Source: Streptomyces luteogriseus
GTDB lineage: Bacteria; Actinomycetota; Actinomycetes; Streptomycetales; Streptomycetaceae
NCBI RefSeq assembly: GCF_014205055.1
Contig: NZ_JACHMS010000001.1
Coordinates: forward strand, 7,130,001-7,194,000
Direction: 5' to 3'
Length of the DNA stretch: 64,000 bases
Notes under the pieces: generated by a model
The model's database searches: none
What the model was told of the DNA's origin: nothing
Seen by the model: the letters and a program-made list of their open reading frames with translations, nothing else
Position numbers and translations under genes: made by a program
In this document: positions 18,715-27,748 of the stretch, in pieces
How positions within the stretch are numbered: position 1 is the stretch's first letter
Layout of the letters: each line of letters begins with the position of its first letter

Positions 18715-19371
18715 ATGAGCAAGACGACAGTCAGGGACGTCTCCACGGAGCCCGAGCCGGAGCGCGCCGAGATCGCGCCCCGCGCCGAGGGCGGCAGCCG
18801 GGCCCTCGCCCTGCTGCTGGTGATCACCGGCGCGGCCGGACTGCTCGCCGCGTGGGTCATCACGATCGACAAGTTCAAGATCCTCGAGGCCAAGGTCGCG
18901 GGCACCACGTACACGCCCGGCTGCAGCCTCAACCCGGTCGTCTCCTGCGGCAGCGTCATGGAGAGCAAGCAGGCCGCGGTCTTCGGCTTCCCGAACCCGA
19001 TGCTCGGCATCGTCTGCTACGGCATCGTCATCGGCGTCGGCATGGCCCTGCTCGCCCGCGCCCGATTCCCGCGCTGGTACTGGCTCACCTTCAACGCCGG
19101 CTGCCTCTTCGGCGTGGGCTTCTGCGCCTGGCTGATGTTCCAGTCCCTGTACCGGATCAACGCGCTCTGCCTGTGGTGCAGCCTCGCCTGGGTCGCCACG
19201 ATCCTGATGTTCTGGTACGTGACGTCCTTCAACATCCGCAAGGGCTTCCTGCCCGCCCCGAACTGGCTCAAGAGCTTCTTCGGCGAGTTCACCTGGGTCA
19301 TGCCCGTGCTGCACATCGGCATCATCGGCATGCTGATCCTGACCCGCTGGTGGGACTTCTGGCTCAGCTGA
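18715..19371 (+). CDS. Vitamin K epoxide reductase (VKOR) family membrane protein
   Basis: 218 residues with four to five TM helices. VKOR homologues in actinobacteria reoxidise secreted DsbA-like proteins using quinone. The catalytic CxxC is C152-LW-C155 in NALCLWCSLAW, and the loop cysteines are C70 and C78 in GCSLNPVVSCG; all four are present. There is an acidic 25-residue N terminus before TM1 (about 29-50). The ATG at 18715 is taken as start, since longer in-frame options begin in intergenic DNA. No thioredoxin-like partner lies beside it. Confidence 0.92.
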   Translation: MSKTTVRDVSTEPEPERAEIAPRAEGGSRALALLLVITGAAGLLAAWVITIDKFKILEAKVAGTTYTPGCSLNPVVSCGSVMESKQAAVFGFPNPMLGIVCYGIVIGVGMALLARARFPRWYWLTFNAGCLFGVGFCAWLMFQSLYRINALCLWCSLAWVATILMFWYVTSFNIRKGFLPAPNWLKSFFGEFTWVMPVLHIGIIGMLILTRWWDFWLS

Positions 19372-19398
19372 GCCCGGCCGTCCCCGGCCCCGGCCGGA

Positions 19399-19421
19399 CT
19401 GTCGGTGCCGTGAACTAGGGT
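19399..19421 (+). promoter_or_regulatory. RecA-NDp (PafBC-type) promoter of rarA
   Basis: CTGTCGGTG at 19399-19407, exactly eight bases, then TAGGGT at 19416-19421. It differs from TTGTCRGTG-N8-TAnnnT only in the first base. The -10 ends seven bases before the GTG start of rarA, so transcription should begin at the start codon and give a leaderless mRNA. No other ribosome binding site is visible upstream of that GTG. Confidence 0.65.
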
Positions 19422-19428
19422 TTCTGAC

Positions 19429-20781
19429 GTGGAGCCCGACCTTTTCACCGCAGCCGCCGAAGAACGCCAGGAGAAGGAGCCGTCCAGCAGCCCCCTGGCG
19501 GTGCGGATGCGCCCGCGCACCCTCGACGAGGTCGTGGGCCAGCAGCATCTGCTGAAGCCGGGCTCACCCCTGCGCAGACTGGTCGGGGAGGCCTCCGGCC
19601 CGGCCGGCCCCTCCTCGGTACTCCTCTGGGGCCCGCCCGGCACCGGCAAGACCACCCTCGCCTACGTCGTCTCCAAGGCGACCGACGCCCGCTTCGTGGA
19701 GCTGTCCGCGATCACCGCCGGCGTGAAGGAGGTCCGCGCGGTCATCGACGGGGCCCGCCGCGCCGCCGGCGGCTACGGCAAGGAGACCGTCCTCTTCCTC
19801 GACGAGATCCACCGCTTCAGCAAGGCCCAGCAGGACTCACTGCTCCCGGCCGTCGAGAACCGCTGGGTGACGCTCATCGCGGCGACGACGGAGAACCCGT
19901 ACTTCTCGGTGATCTCCCCCCTGCTGTCCCGCTCCCTGCTGCTCACCCTCGAACCGCTCACGGACGAGGACATCAGAAGCCTCGTCCGCCGCGCCCTCAC
20001 CGACGAGCGTGGCCTCAAGGACGCCGTCACCCTCCCCGAGGAGACAGAGAACCACCTCCTGCGCATCGCCGGCGGTGACGCCCGCCGCGCCCTCACCGCC
20101 CTGGAGGCGGCCGCCGGAGCCGCCCTCGACAAGGGTGAGGCGGAGATCGGCCTGACCACCCTGGAGGAGACGGTCGACCGGGCCGCCGTGAAGTACGACC
20201 GGGACGGCGACCAGCACTACGACGTGGCCAGCGCCCTGATCAAGTCCATCCGCGGCTCCGACGTCGACGCCGCCCTGCACTACCTGGCCCGGATGATCGA
20301 GGCCGGCGAGGACCCCCGCTTCATCGCCCGCCGCCTGATGATCTCCGCCAGCGAGGACATCGGTCTGGCCGACCCGACCGCACTGCAGACGGCGGTCGCC
20401 GCCGCCCAGGCCGTCGCCATGATCGGCTTCCCCGAAGCCGCCCTCACCCTCAGCCACGCCACGATCGCCCTCGCCCTGGCACCCAAGTCCAACGCCGCGA
20501 CCACCGCGATCGGCGCCGCCCTGGAGGACGTCCGCAAGGGCCTGGCCGGACCCGTCCCCGCCCACCTGCGCGACAGCCACTACAAGGGCGCGACCAAGCT
20601 CGGCCACGGCCAGGGCTACGTCTACCCGCACGACCTGCCCGAGGGCATCGCGGCCCAGCAGTACGCCCCGGACGAGCTGAAGGACCGCGAGTACTACGAG
20701 CCGACCCGGCACGGCGCGGAGGCCCGCTACGCGGACGCGGTGGAGTGGACCCGGAAGAACCTCGGTCGAAAGCGGTCCTGA
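19429..20781 (+). CDS. rarA: Replication-associated recombination protein A (RarA/MgsA) AAA+ ATPase
   Basis: 450 residues. Acts at stalled replication forks. Walker A is GPPGTGKTT (68-76) and Walker B is LFLDEIHRFSKAQQD. Sensor 1 is in AATTENPYFSV. The C-terminal MgsA tetramerisation region has LAPKSNAA and the YKGATKLGHGQGYVYPHD signature. It starts with GTG directly after a damage-type -10 element, which suggests leaderless expression under DNA stress. Located between the VKOR gene and rpsD. Confidence 0.95.
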   Translation: MEPDLFTAAAEERQEKEPSSSPLAVRMRPRTLDEVVGQQHLLKPGSPLRRLVGEASGPAGPSSVLLWGPPGTGKTTLAYVVSKATDARFVELSAITAGVKEVRAVIDGARRAAGGYGKETVLFLDEIHRFSKAQQDSLLPAVENRWVTLIAATTENPYFSVISPLLSRSLLLTLEPLTDEDIRSLVRRALTDERGLKDAVTLPEETENHLLRIAGGDARRALTALEAAAGAALDKGEAEIGLTTLEETVDRAAVKYDRDGDQHYDVASALIKSIRGSDVDAALHYLARMIEAGEDPRFIARRLMISASEDIGLADPTALQTAVAAAQAVAMIGFPEAALTLSHATIALALAPKSNAATTAIGAALEDVRKGLAGPVPAHLRDSHYKGATKLGHGQGYVYPHDLPEGIAAQQYAPDELKDREYYEPTRHGAEARYADAVEWTRKNLGRKRS

Positions 20782-21085
20782 GCACCCTGTAAACTCGACC
20801 GGAGTGCCGCGTCCCGTGCAGTCAGAACGGGGCAGTCGGCCGGAGCCCGACCCCCCGGGATCGGCTCCAGGAGCGTCGCGCACCGTCGAACGGTGTCGCG
20901 GGCAGCCCACCACCACCCGGCGCTTACGGGAACGGTCGGTGGGCCACTCGCGTGCTGCACGTATGTGCCCAGACCAGGGGAGCGGCTGCCCACCCCAGGC
21001 CCATCAGGGCGTGAGGCGGGTTTCCCCGGCTGCGGATGCGACCTCCCTCAACCCTGACAAGCCGATACAAGGAAAGCGAAAAACA
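20782..21085 (+). promoter_or_regulatory. Long rpsD leader and promoter region
   Basis: A 304-base gene-free stretch between rarA and rpsD. A plausible -10, TAAACT, is at 20790-20795, with a weak TCGAAA 18 bases upstream, giving an mRNA leader of almost 290 bases. A hairpin of ggagcccga with tcggctcc lies at 20842-20868. Long leaders on r-protein genes can be autoregulatory targets, and S4 is a known translational repressor in other bacteria, but I could not match a described S4-binding structure here. Confidence 0.4.
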
Positions 21086-21700
21086 GTGGCGAACCAGTCC
21101 CGCCCCAAGGTCAAGAAGTCGCGTGCCCTCGGCATCGCGCTGACCCCGAAGGCCGTCAAGTACTTCGAGGCCCGCCCCTACCCGCCGGGTGAGCACGGCC
21201 GCGGCCGCAAGCAGAACTCGGACTACAAGGTCCGTCTGCTCGAGAAGCAGCGTCTGCGCGCGCAGTACGACGTGTCCGAGCGCCAGCTCGTCCGCGCCTA
21301 CGAGCGTGCCTCCAAGGTCCAGGGCAAGACCGGTGAGGCCCTGATCATCGAGCTGGAGCGCCGTCTCGACGCCCTGGTTCTGCGTTCGGGCATCGCCCGC
21401 ACGATCTACCAGGCCCGCCAGATGGTCGTGCACGGCCACATCGCGGTCAACGGCAAGAAGGTCGACAAGCCCTCCTTCCGTGTCCGTCCGGACGACGTCG
21501 TGCAGGTCCGCGAGCGCTCCAAGGAGAAGACCCTCTTCACGATCGCTCGTGAAGGTGGCTTCGCCCCCGACGGTGAGACCCCGCGCTACCTCCAGGTGAA
21601 CCTCAAGGGCCTGGCGTTCCGCCTGGACCGTGAGCCGAACCGCAAGGAGATCCCGGTGATCTGCGACGAGCAGCTCGTCGTCGAGTACTACGCCCGCTGA
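21086..21700 (+). CDS. rpsD: 30S ribosomal protein S4
   Basis: 204 residues. Primary 16S rRNA-binding protein nucleating the 30S body. The S4 RNA-binding fold is at about 95-155 (RRLDALVLRSGIARTIYQAR, VVHGHIAVNGKKV). The N-terminal domain has no cysteine cluster, so this is the zinc-free (C-minus) form. The GTG start has AAGGAAAG upstream. It stands alone rather than in the alpha operon, as is normal in Streptomyces. Confidence 0.97.
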   Translation: MANQSRPKVKKSRALGIALTPKAVKYFEARPYPPGEHGRGRKQNSDYKVRLLEKQRLRAQYDVSERQLVRAYERASKVQGKTGEALIIELERRLDALVLRSGIARTIYQARQMVVHGHIAVNGKKVDKPSFRVRPDDVVQVRERSKEKTLFTIAREGGFAPDGETPRYLQVNLKGLAFRLDREPNRKEIPVICDEQLVVEYYAR

Positions 21701-21739
21701 TCCTCCTCGGCGACGCGGTACCACCGGCCTCGCGCCGAG

Positions 21740-21781
21740 CCCGCTGCCTCCCACCGCCACGGTGGGAGGCAGCGGGTTTTT
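21740..21781 (+). terminator. rpsD intrinsic terminator
   Basis: A 16-bp perfect stem (cccgctgcctcccacc and its complement) with a 5-base loop, followed by five T at 21777-21781. Classical Rho-independent terminator 40 bases after the rpsD stop. Confidence 0.9.
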
Positions 21782-21934
21782 CACGCCCGGCGGCTTCCCC
21801 GACCCGCCCCGGACAATCCGCGCCGCGCCCGCTCGCCGGAGCCAAATCCGGTACGGAGTGCCGTCGTGGTCGCGATAGGCTCGTCGCACGACTTTTTCGA
21901 TGTTCAGGCACGTTTCAGGGAGCGGGTGCACACA

Positions 21935-22366
21935 GTGTCCGGTGGAGAGGTTGCCGGGATCCTGGTGGCCGTCTTCTGGGCGATCCTGGTCTCCTTCCTC
22001 GCCGTCGCGCTGGCGAGGGTGGCCCAGACGCTCAAGGCGACCACCAAGCTCGTGGCGGACGTGACCGACCAGGCCGTCCCGCTGCTGGCAGACGCCTCCA
22101 CGGCGGTGCGCTCCGCGCAGACCCAGATCGACCGGGTCGACTCGATCGCCTCCGACGTCCAGGAGGTCACGTCGAACGCCTCGGCGCTGTCGACGACCGT
22201 CGCCTCCACCTTCGGCGGCCCCCTGGTCAAGGTCGCGGCCTTCGGCTACGGCGTGCGCCGGGCCCTCGGCGGCCGCAAGGAGGACGTGCCCGCCAAGGCG
22301 TCCAGGCGTACCGTGATCGTGGGCCGCACGGTCACCCGGCGCAGCGCCCGAGGGAAGAGGGACTGA
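21935..22366 (+). CDS. DUF948 family membrane protein
   Basis: 143 residues. One N-terminal TM helix (about 5-27, EVAGILVAVFWAILVSFLAVAL) then a helical region rich in Ala/Thr/Val/Gln with DVTDQAVPLLADAS and VDSIASDVQEVTSNA, typical of DUF948 proteins, whose function is unknown. The tail is basic. The GTG at 21935 is preferred (GGGAG at 21918-21922, helix right at the N terminus); an in-frame GTG at 21866 would add 23 residues. It is coupled to the next small gene and alaS. Confidence 0.85.
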   Translation: MSGGEVAGILVAVFWAILVSFLAVALARVAQTLKATTKLVADVTDQAVPLLADASTAVRSAQTQIDRVDSIASDVQEVTSNASALSTTVASTFGGPLVKVAAFGYGVRRALGGRKEDVPAKASRRTVIVGRTVTRRSARGKRD

Positions 22367-22375
22367 GAGCCAGCG

Positions 22376-22729
22376 ATGTTCCGCCGCACCTTCTGGTTCA
22401 CCACGGGCGTCGCCGCCGGTGTGTGGGCCACCACCAAGGTCAATCGCAAGCTGAAGCAGCTGACCCCCGAGAGCCTCGCCAGAACCGCCGGCAACAAGGC
22501 GATCGAGGCCGGTCACCGCATCAAGGACCGTGCGGTCGGCTTCGCGCTCGACGTCCGGGACAACATGGCCGTGCGGGAGGCCGAACTGGGCGACGCCCTC
22601 GGGATCAACGAGAATCCCGAACTCCCCGCGCCCCGGCGGTTCGCCGCCATCGAGAACCGCAACAACCCGAAGTACGTCGAGGGTTCGGCGTACCAGACGT
22701 ACCCGTACAACCGGAATGAGGACCACTGA
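22376..22729 (+). CDS. Small membrane-associated protein (DUF6167-like)
   Basis: 117 residues. The hydrophobic N terminus RTFWFTTGVAAGVWATTKV is a probable TM or anchor, followed by an amphipathic Lys/Arg-rich helix and an acidic, Asn/Tyr-rich C-terminal tail. No catalytic motif is evident. It is conserved in Streptomyces beside alaS and the DUF948 gene. The stop overlaps the alaS ATG (TGATG), so translation is coupled. Function unknown. Confidence 0.85.
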   Translation: MFRRTFWFTTGVAAGVWATTKVNRKLKQLTPESLARTAGNKAIEAGHRIKDRAVGFALDVRDNMAVREAELGDALGINENPELPAPRRFAAIENRNNPKYVEGSAYQTYPYNRNEDH

Positions 22730-25401
22730 TGGAGTCGGCTGAGATTCGCCGCCGCTGGTTGAGCTTCTTCGAGGAGCGCGGTCACACCGTCGTCCCTTCG
22801 GCGTCGCTCATCGCGGACGACCCGACTCTGCTCCTCGTCCCGGCCGGCATGGTGCCCTTCAAGCCCTACTTCCTGGGTGAGGTCAAGCCGCCCTTCTCGC
22901 GCGCCACCAGCGTGCAGAAGTGCGTGCGCACGCCCGACATCGAAGAGGTCGGCAAGACCACCCGCCACGGCACGTTCTTCCAGATGTGCGGCAACTTCTC
23001 CTTCGGCGACTACTTCAAGGAAGGCGCCATCAAGTACGCCTGGGAGCTGCTCACCAGCGCCCAGGACAAGGGCGGTTACGGACTCGACCCCGAGCGCCTG
23101 TGGATCACTGTCTACAAGGACGACGACGAGGCCGAGCGCATCTGGCACGAGGTCGTCGGCGTGCCGAAGGAGCGCATCCAGCGCCTCGGCATGAAGGACA
23201 ACTACTGGTCCATGGGCGTCCCCGGCCCCTGCGGCCCCTGCTCCGAGATCAACTACGACCGCGGCCCCGAGTTCGGCGCCGAGGGCGGCCCCGCCGTCAA
23301 CGACGAGCGGTACGTGGAGATCTGGAACCTCGTCTTCATGCAGTACGAGCGGGGCGAGGGCATCGGCAAGGACAACTTCGAGATCCTCGGCGACCTGCCC
23401 AGCAAGAACATCGACACCGGCCTCGGCCTCGAGCGCCTCGCCATGATTCTGCAGGGCGTGCAGAACATGTACGAGATCGACACCTCGATGGCCGTCATCA
23501 ACAAGGCCACCGAGCTGACCGGCGTCCGTTACGGCGACGCCCACGACTCGGACGTCTCCCTGCGCGTGGTCACCGACCACATGCGCACCTCGGTGATGCT
23601 GATCGGCGACGGCGTCACCCCCGGCAACGAGGGCCGCGGCTACGTGCTGCGCCGCATCATGCGCCGCGCCATCCGCAACATGCGTCTGCTCGGCGCCACC
23701 GGTCCGGTCGTGAAGGACCTGATCGACACCGTGATCGAGATGATGGGCCAGCAGTACCCCGAGCTCATCACCGACCGCGAGCGCATCGAGAAGGTCGCTC
23801 TCGCCGAGGAGAACGCCTTCCTCAAGACGCTGAAGGCCGGCACCAACATCCTCGACACGGCCGTCACCGACACCAAGGCCACCGGCGGCACCGTCCTGCC
23901 CGGCGACAAGGCGTTCCTGCTCCACGACACCTGGGGCTTCCCGATCGACCTCACCCTGGAGATGGCCGCCGAGCAGGGCCTCTCCGTGGACGAGGACGGC
24001 TTCCGCCGCCTGATGAAGGAGCAGCGGGAGCGCGCCAAGGCCGACGCCCAGGCCAAGAAGACCGGGCACGCCGGCGCCGGCGCCTACCGTGAGATCGCCG
24101 ACCAGGCCGGTGCCACCGACTTCATCGGCTACACCGACACCGAGAGCGAGTCCACGATCGTCGGCATCCTCGTCGACGGCGCCTCCTCCCCGGCCGCCAC
24201 CGAGGGCGACGAGGTCGAGATCGTCCTCGACCGCACCCCCTTCTACGCCGAGGGCGGCGGCCAGATCGGCGACACCGGCAAGATCAAGGTCGACACCGGT
24301 GCCGTCATCGAGATCCGCGACTGCCAGAAGCCGGTCCCGGGCGTGTACGTCCACAAGGGCGTCGTCCAGGTCGGCGAGGTCACCGTCGGCGCCAAGGCCC
24401 ACGCCTCGATCGACGACCGCCGCCGCAAGGCCATCGCCCGCGCCCACTCGGCCACGCACCTGACCCACCAGGCCCTGCGCGACGCCCTCGGCCCGACGGC
24501 CGCCCAGGCCGGTTCCGAGAACCAGCCCGGCCGCTTCCGCTTCGACTTCGGCTCCCCGTCCGCCGTCCCGACGGCCGTGATGACCGACGTCGAGCAGAAG
24601 ATCAACGAGGTGCTCGCCCGCGACCTCGACGTCCGCGCCGACGTCATGGGCATCGACGAGGCCAAGAAGCAGGGCGCCATCGCCGAGTTCGGCGAGAAGT
24701 ATGGCGAGCGCGTCCGGGTGGTCACCATCGGCGACTTCTCCAAGGAGCTGTGCGGTGGCACCCACGTGCACAACACCGCCCAGCTCGGCCTGGTCAAGCT
24801 GCTCGGCGAATCGTCCATCGGCTCCGGTGTCCGCCGGATCGAGGCCCTCGTCGGCGTCGACGCCTACAACTTCCTCGCCCGGGAGCACACGGTCGTCGCC
24901 CAGCTCCAGGAGCTGATCAAGGGGCGCCCGGAGGAACTCCCGGAGAAGGTCTCCGCCATGCTCGGCAAGCTGAAGGACGCCGAGAAGGAGATCGAGAAGT
25001 TCCGCGCCGAGAAGGTCCTCCAGGCCGCCGCCGGTCTCGCCGAGTCCGCCAAGGACATCCGCGGCGTTGCTGTCGTGACCGGTCAGGTCCCGGACGGCAC
25101 GAGCGCCGACGACCTGCGCAAGCTGGTCCTCGACGTGCGTGGACGCATCCAGGGCGGACGGGCCGCGGTGGTCGCCCTGTTCACAGTGGCGAACGGCAAG
25201 CCGCTCACGGTCATCGCCACCAACGAGGCCGCCCGCGAGCGTGGCCTGAAGGCCGGCGACCTGGTCCGCACGGCCGCCAAGACCCTCGGGGGCGGCGGTG
25301 GGGGCAAGCCGGACGTCGCCCAGGGCGGCGGCCAGAACCCGGCCGCCATCGGTGACGCCGTGGACGCCGTGGAGCGCCTGGTCACCGAGACGGCCAAGTA
25401 A
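22729..25401 (+). CDS. alaS: Alanyl-tRNA synthetase
   Basis: 890 residues, full length. A class II catalytic core occupies the N-terminal 450 residues (RRRWLSFFEERGHTVVPSAS, FFQMCGNFSFGDYFK). The editing domain has metal-binding H573-SAT-H577 and C675-GGT-H679, so mischarged Ser/Gly-tRNA(Ala) can be cleared. The C-terminal C-Ala domain with coiled coil ends in a Gly-rich GGGGGGKPDVAQGGG, the DHHA1 signature. It starts at the ATG overlapping the previous stop and is followed after 17 bases by ruvX. Confidence 0.98.
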   Translation: MESAEIRRRWLSFFEERGHTVVPSASLIADDPTLLLVPAGMVPFKPYFLGEVKPPFSRATSVQKCVRTPDIEEVGKTTRHGTFFQMCGNFSFGDYFKEGAIKYAWELLTSAQDKGGYGLDPERLWITVYKDDDEAERIWHEVVGVPKERIQRLGMKDNYWSMGVPGPCGPCSEINYDRGPEFGAEGGPAVNDERYVEIWNLVFMQYERGEGIGKDNFEILGDLPSKNIDTGLGLERLAMILQGVQNMYEIDTSMAVINKATELTGVRYGDAHDSDVSLRVVTDHMRTSVMLIGDGVTPGNEGRGYVLRRIMRRAIRNMRLLGATGPVVKDLIDTVIEMMGQQYPELITDRERIEKVALAEENAFLKTLKAGTNILDTAVTDTKATGGTVLPGDKAFLLHDTWGFPIDLTLEMAAEQGLSVDEDGFRRLMKEQRERAKADAQAKKTGHAGAGAYREIADQAGATDFIGYTDTESESTIVGILVDGASSPAATEGDEVEIVLDRTPFYAEGGGQIGDTGKIKVDTGAVIEIRDCQKPVPGVYVHKGVVQVGEVTVGAKAHASIDDRRRKAIARAHSATHLTHQALRDALGPTAAQAGSENQPGRFRFDFGSPSAVPTAVMTDVEQKINEVLARDLDVRADVMGIDEAKKQGAIAEFGEKYGERVRVVTIGDFSKELCGGTHVHNTAQLGLVKLLGESSIGSGVRRIEALVGVDAYNFLAREHTVVAQLQELIKGRPEELPEKVSAMLGKLKDAEKEIEKFRAEKVLQAAAGLAESAKDIRGVAVVTGQVPDGTSADDLRKLVLDVRGRIQGGRAAVVALFTVANGKPLTVIATNEAARERGLKAGDLVRTAAKTLGGGGGGKPDVAQGGGQNPAAIGDAVDAVERLVTETAK

Positions 25402-25418
25402 GAGACGGGTCGAACAGC

Positions 25419-25883
25419 ATGCGCAGAGGACGTCGACTCGCGATCGACGTCGGGGACGCCCGCATCGGGGTCGCCTCGTGCGACCCCGACGGGATCCTCG
25501 CCACCCCGGTGGAGACGGTCCCGGGGCGTGACATCCCCGCAGCTCAGCGACGGTTGAAGCAACTCGTCGAGGAGTACGAGCCGCTGGAGGTCGTGGTCGG
25601 TCTCCCGCGCTCCCTCAAGGGGGGCGAGGGCCCGGCCGCGGTCAAGGTCCGGGGCTTCACCCAGGAGCTGGCCCGCATGATCTCACCGGTTCCGGTGAGA
25701 CTCCTCGACGAACGCATGACGACGGTGACGGCCAGCCAGGGACTGCGCGCCTCGGGCGTGAAATCCAAGAAGGGCCGGTCCGTCATCGACCAGGCAGCGG
25801 CCGTGGTCATCCTGCAACAAGCCCTCGAATCCGAACGGGTGTCAGGTAAAGCACCCGGCGAAGGCGTCGAAGTGGTCATCTGA
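25419..25883 (+). CDS. ruvX: RuvX/YqgF family RNase-H-fold nuclease (pre-16S rRNA processing)
   Basis: 154 residues. RNase-H-like fold starting RRLAIDVGDARIGVA, with the conserved VVGLPRSLKGGEGPAA, LLDERMTTVTA and the acidic SVIDQAAAVVILQ. Annotated historically as a Holliday-junction resolvase; the E. coli homologue acts in 16S rRNA 5' maturation. Downstream of alaS in the same operon, as in many bacteria. Confidence 0.93.
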   Translation: MRRGRRLAIDVGDARIGVASCDPDGILATPVETVPGRDIPAAQRRLKQLVEEYEPLEVVVGLPRSLKGGEGPAAVKVRGFTQELARMISPVPVRLLDERMTTVTASQGLRASGVKSKKGRSVIDQAAAVVILQQALESERVSGKAPGEGVEVVI

Positions 25884-26004
25884 TCGCGATACGGTAACGT
25901 TCCGCGCGATGTGGCGGCATTCGAACAGCCACCGCACAACAAGAGGCGGGACGGGAGCCGGGCCGGAAGCCGCGCGACCGCCGCCTCGCGGCTCTAGGGG
26001 ATCG

Positions 26005-27738
26005 ATGACTGAGTATGGCCGGGGCCAGGGCTCCGAACCGTGGCATCCGGAGGACCCGTTGTACGGGGACGGCGGATGGGACGGACAGCAGGCCCATCAG
26101 GGTCAGCAGTCCCCCTACGGCGGCCAGCCGCAGCACTATCCAGAGCAGCCGCAGCAGCCGCAGCAGCCGCAGCAGCAGTACGGCGACTGGGGCACCGGTG
26201 AGCAGGCCGGATACGGTCAGGCGCAGCAGCAGTACCCGTACGACCAGCAGTACGCGGCTCAGGCACACGGCCATCAGCAGTACCCGGGGCAGCAGGACCC
26301 CGGACATCAGCAGTCCCAGGGCTACCAGCAGCAGCAGTACGACACCGGCGGCTGGGTCAACGACCCGCACCAGCAGGTCTCGTACCCCGGCGACCCGGCA
26401 GACCCCTACGGTCAGCAGGCCGGTGCCTACGGCGGCGGTCAGCAGGACTACTACGGCACGCCCGAGGCGTATCCACCCCCCGAGCCGCCCGGCCGGCGCG
26501 GGGTCGAGCCCGCGCAGGAACCGGCGACCGACTGGGACCCCGGTCCCGATCAGGGCGAGCACGCCTTCTTCGCGGGCGGCGACGACGATGACGACGGCGA
26601 CGAGCCGGGGGAGCGTCGCGGGCGCGAGGACAAGCGGGGGCGCGGGGGCGGCAAACCGAAGAAGCGCCGCAGTGGCATGGCCTGCCTGCTGGTCGTCGTG
26701 CTCCTCGGCGGCGGTCTGGCCGGTGCGGGCTACTTCGGCTACCAGTTCTACCAGGATCGTTTCGGCGACGCCCCGGACTTCGCGGGCGACGGCAACGGGC
26801 AGCAGGTGTCCGTCGAGATCCCCGAGGGAGCGCTCGGCTACAAGATCGGCCAGGTGCTGAAGAACGCGGGGGTCGTCAAGAGCGTCGACGCGTTCGTCGC
26901 CGCCCAGGAGGACAACCCGAACGGCAAGGGCATCCAGGACGGCGTCTACACGCTGCAGAAGCAAATGTCGGCCGCGAGTGCGGTCGAACTGATGCTCAGT
27001 CCGAAGAGCCGCGACAACCTGATCATCGCCGAGGGCCGACGCAACGCCGACATCTACCGGCTCATCGACAAGCGCCTCAAGGTCAAGGAAGGCACCACTG
27101 CCGCCGTGGCCAAGAAGGACTACAAGCAGCTCGGACTGCCTGCCTGGGCGCAGAACCGCGCCGACGTCAAGGACCCGTTGGAGGGCTTCCTCTACCCCTC
27201 CAGCTACGGCGTGAGTGAGGGGCAGAAGCCCGAAGCCGTCCTGAAGCAGATGGTCAACCGGGCCACCGCGACGTACGAGAAGCTCGGGGTCGAGAAGAAG
27301 GCCGCGAGCCTCGGACTCGAGGACCCGTGGCAACTGGTCACCATCGCCAGCCTGGTTCAGGCCGAAGGCACGAGCCACAGTGACTTCCGCAAAATGGCCG
27401 AGGTCATCTACAACCGGATGAAGCCCGGCAACCCGCAGACCAACGGCATGCTGGAGTTCGACTCCACCTACAACTACATCAAGAACCAGAGCAAGATCGA
27501 CCTGAGCCTGAGCGAACTGCGGAACTACGACAACCCGTACAACACGTACTTCCACAAGGGCCTGCCGCCCGGCCCGATCGACAACCCGGGTGAGGACGCG
27601 ATCAAGGGCGCTCTCAAGCCGACGGACGACGGCTGGTACTACTTCATCTCGCTCGACGGCAAGACCAGCAAGTTCACGAAGACGAACGCCGAACACCAGA
27701 AGCTGGTCGACCAGTTCAACGCCTCGCGGAACAACTGA
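26005..27738 (+). CDS. mltG: Endolytic murein transglycosylase MltG with long Gln-rich cytoplasmic N terminus
   Basis: 577 residues. Residues 1-220 are cytoplasmic and low complexity, very rich in Gln, Gly, Tyr and Pro, ending in an acidic Asp patch and a basic cluster. One TM helix is at about 224-246. The extracellular YceG/MltG domain follows, with its LysM-like part (VSVEIPEGALGYKIGQVLK) and the catalytic Glu at E454 in ASLVQAEGTSHSD. Conserved pieces VIYNRMK, LEFDSTYNY and NPYNTYFHKGLPPGPI are intact. MltG cuts nascent glycan strands and limits their length. The ATG at 26005 gives the usual MTEYGRG start. Confidence 0.93.
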   Translation: MTEYGRGQGSEPWHPEDPLYGDGGWDGQQAHQGQQSPYGGQPQHYPEQPQQPQQPQQQYGDWGTGEQAGYGQAQQQYPYDQQYAAQAHGHQQYPGQQDPGHQQSQGYQQQQYDTGGWVNDPHQQVSYPGDPADPYGQQAGAYGGGQQDYYGTPEAYPPPEPPGRRGVEPAQEPATDWDPGPDQGEHAFFAGGDDDDDGDEPGERRGREDKRGRGGGKPKKRRSGMACLLVVVLLGGGLAGAGYFGYQFYQDRFGDAPDFAGDGNGQQVSVEIPEGALGYKIGQVLKNAGVVKSVDAFVAAQEDNPNGKGIQDGVYTLQKQMSAASAVELMLSPKSRDNLIIAEGRRNADIYRLIDKRLKVKEGTTAAVAKKDYKQLGLPAWAQNRADVKDPLEGFLYPSSYGVSEGQKPEAVLKQMVNRATATYEKLGVEKKAASLGLEDPWQLVTIASLVQAEGTSHSDFRKMAEVIYNRMKPGNPQTNGMLEFDSTYNYIKNQSKIDLSLSELRNYDNPYNTYFHKGLPPGPIDNPGEDAIKGALKPTDDGWYYFISLDGKTSKFTKTNAEHQKLVDQFNASRNN

Positions 27739-27748
27739 GGAAAACCTG

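Noticed and set aside
22513..24888. Long minus-strand frame opposite alaS.
   Set aside because: Shadow of alaS with the same repetitive composition; no ribosome binding site and no domain.
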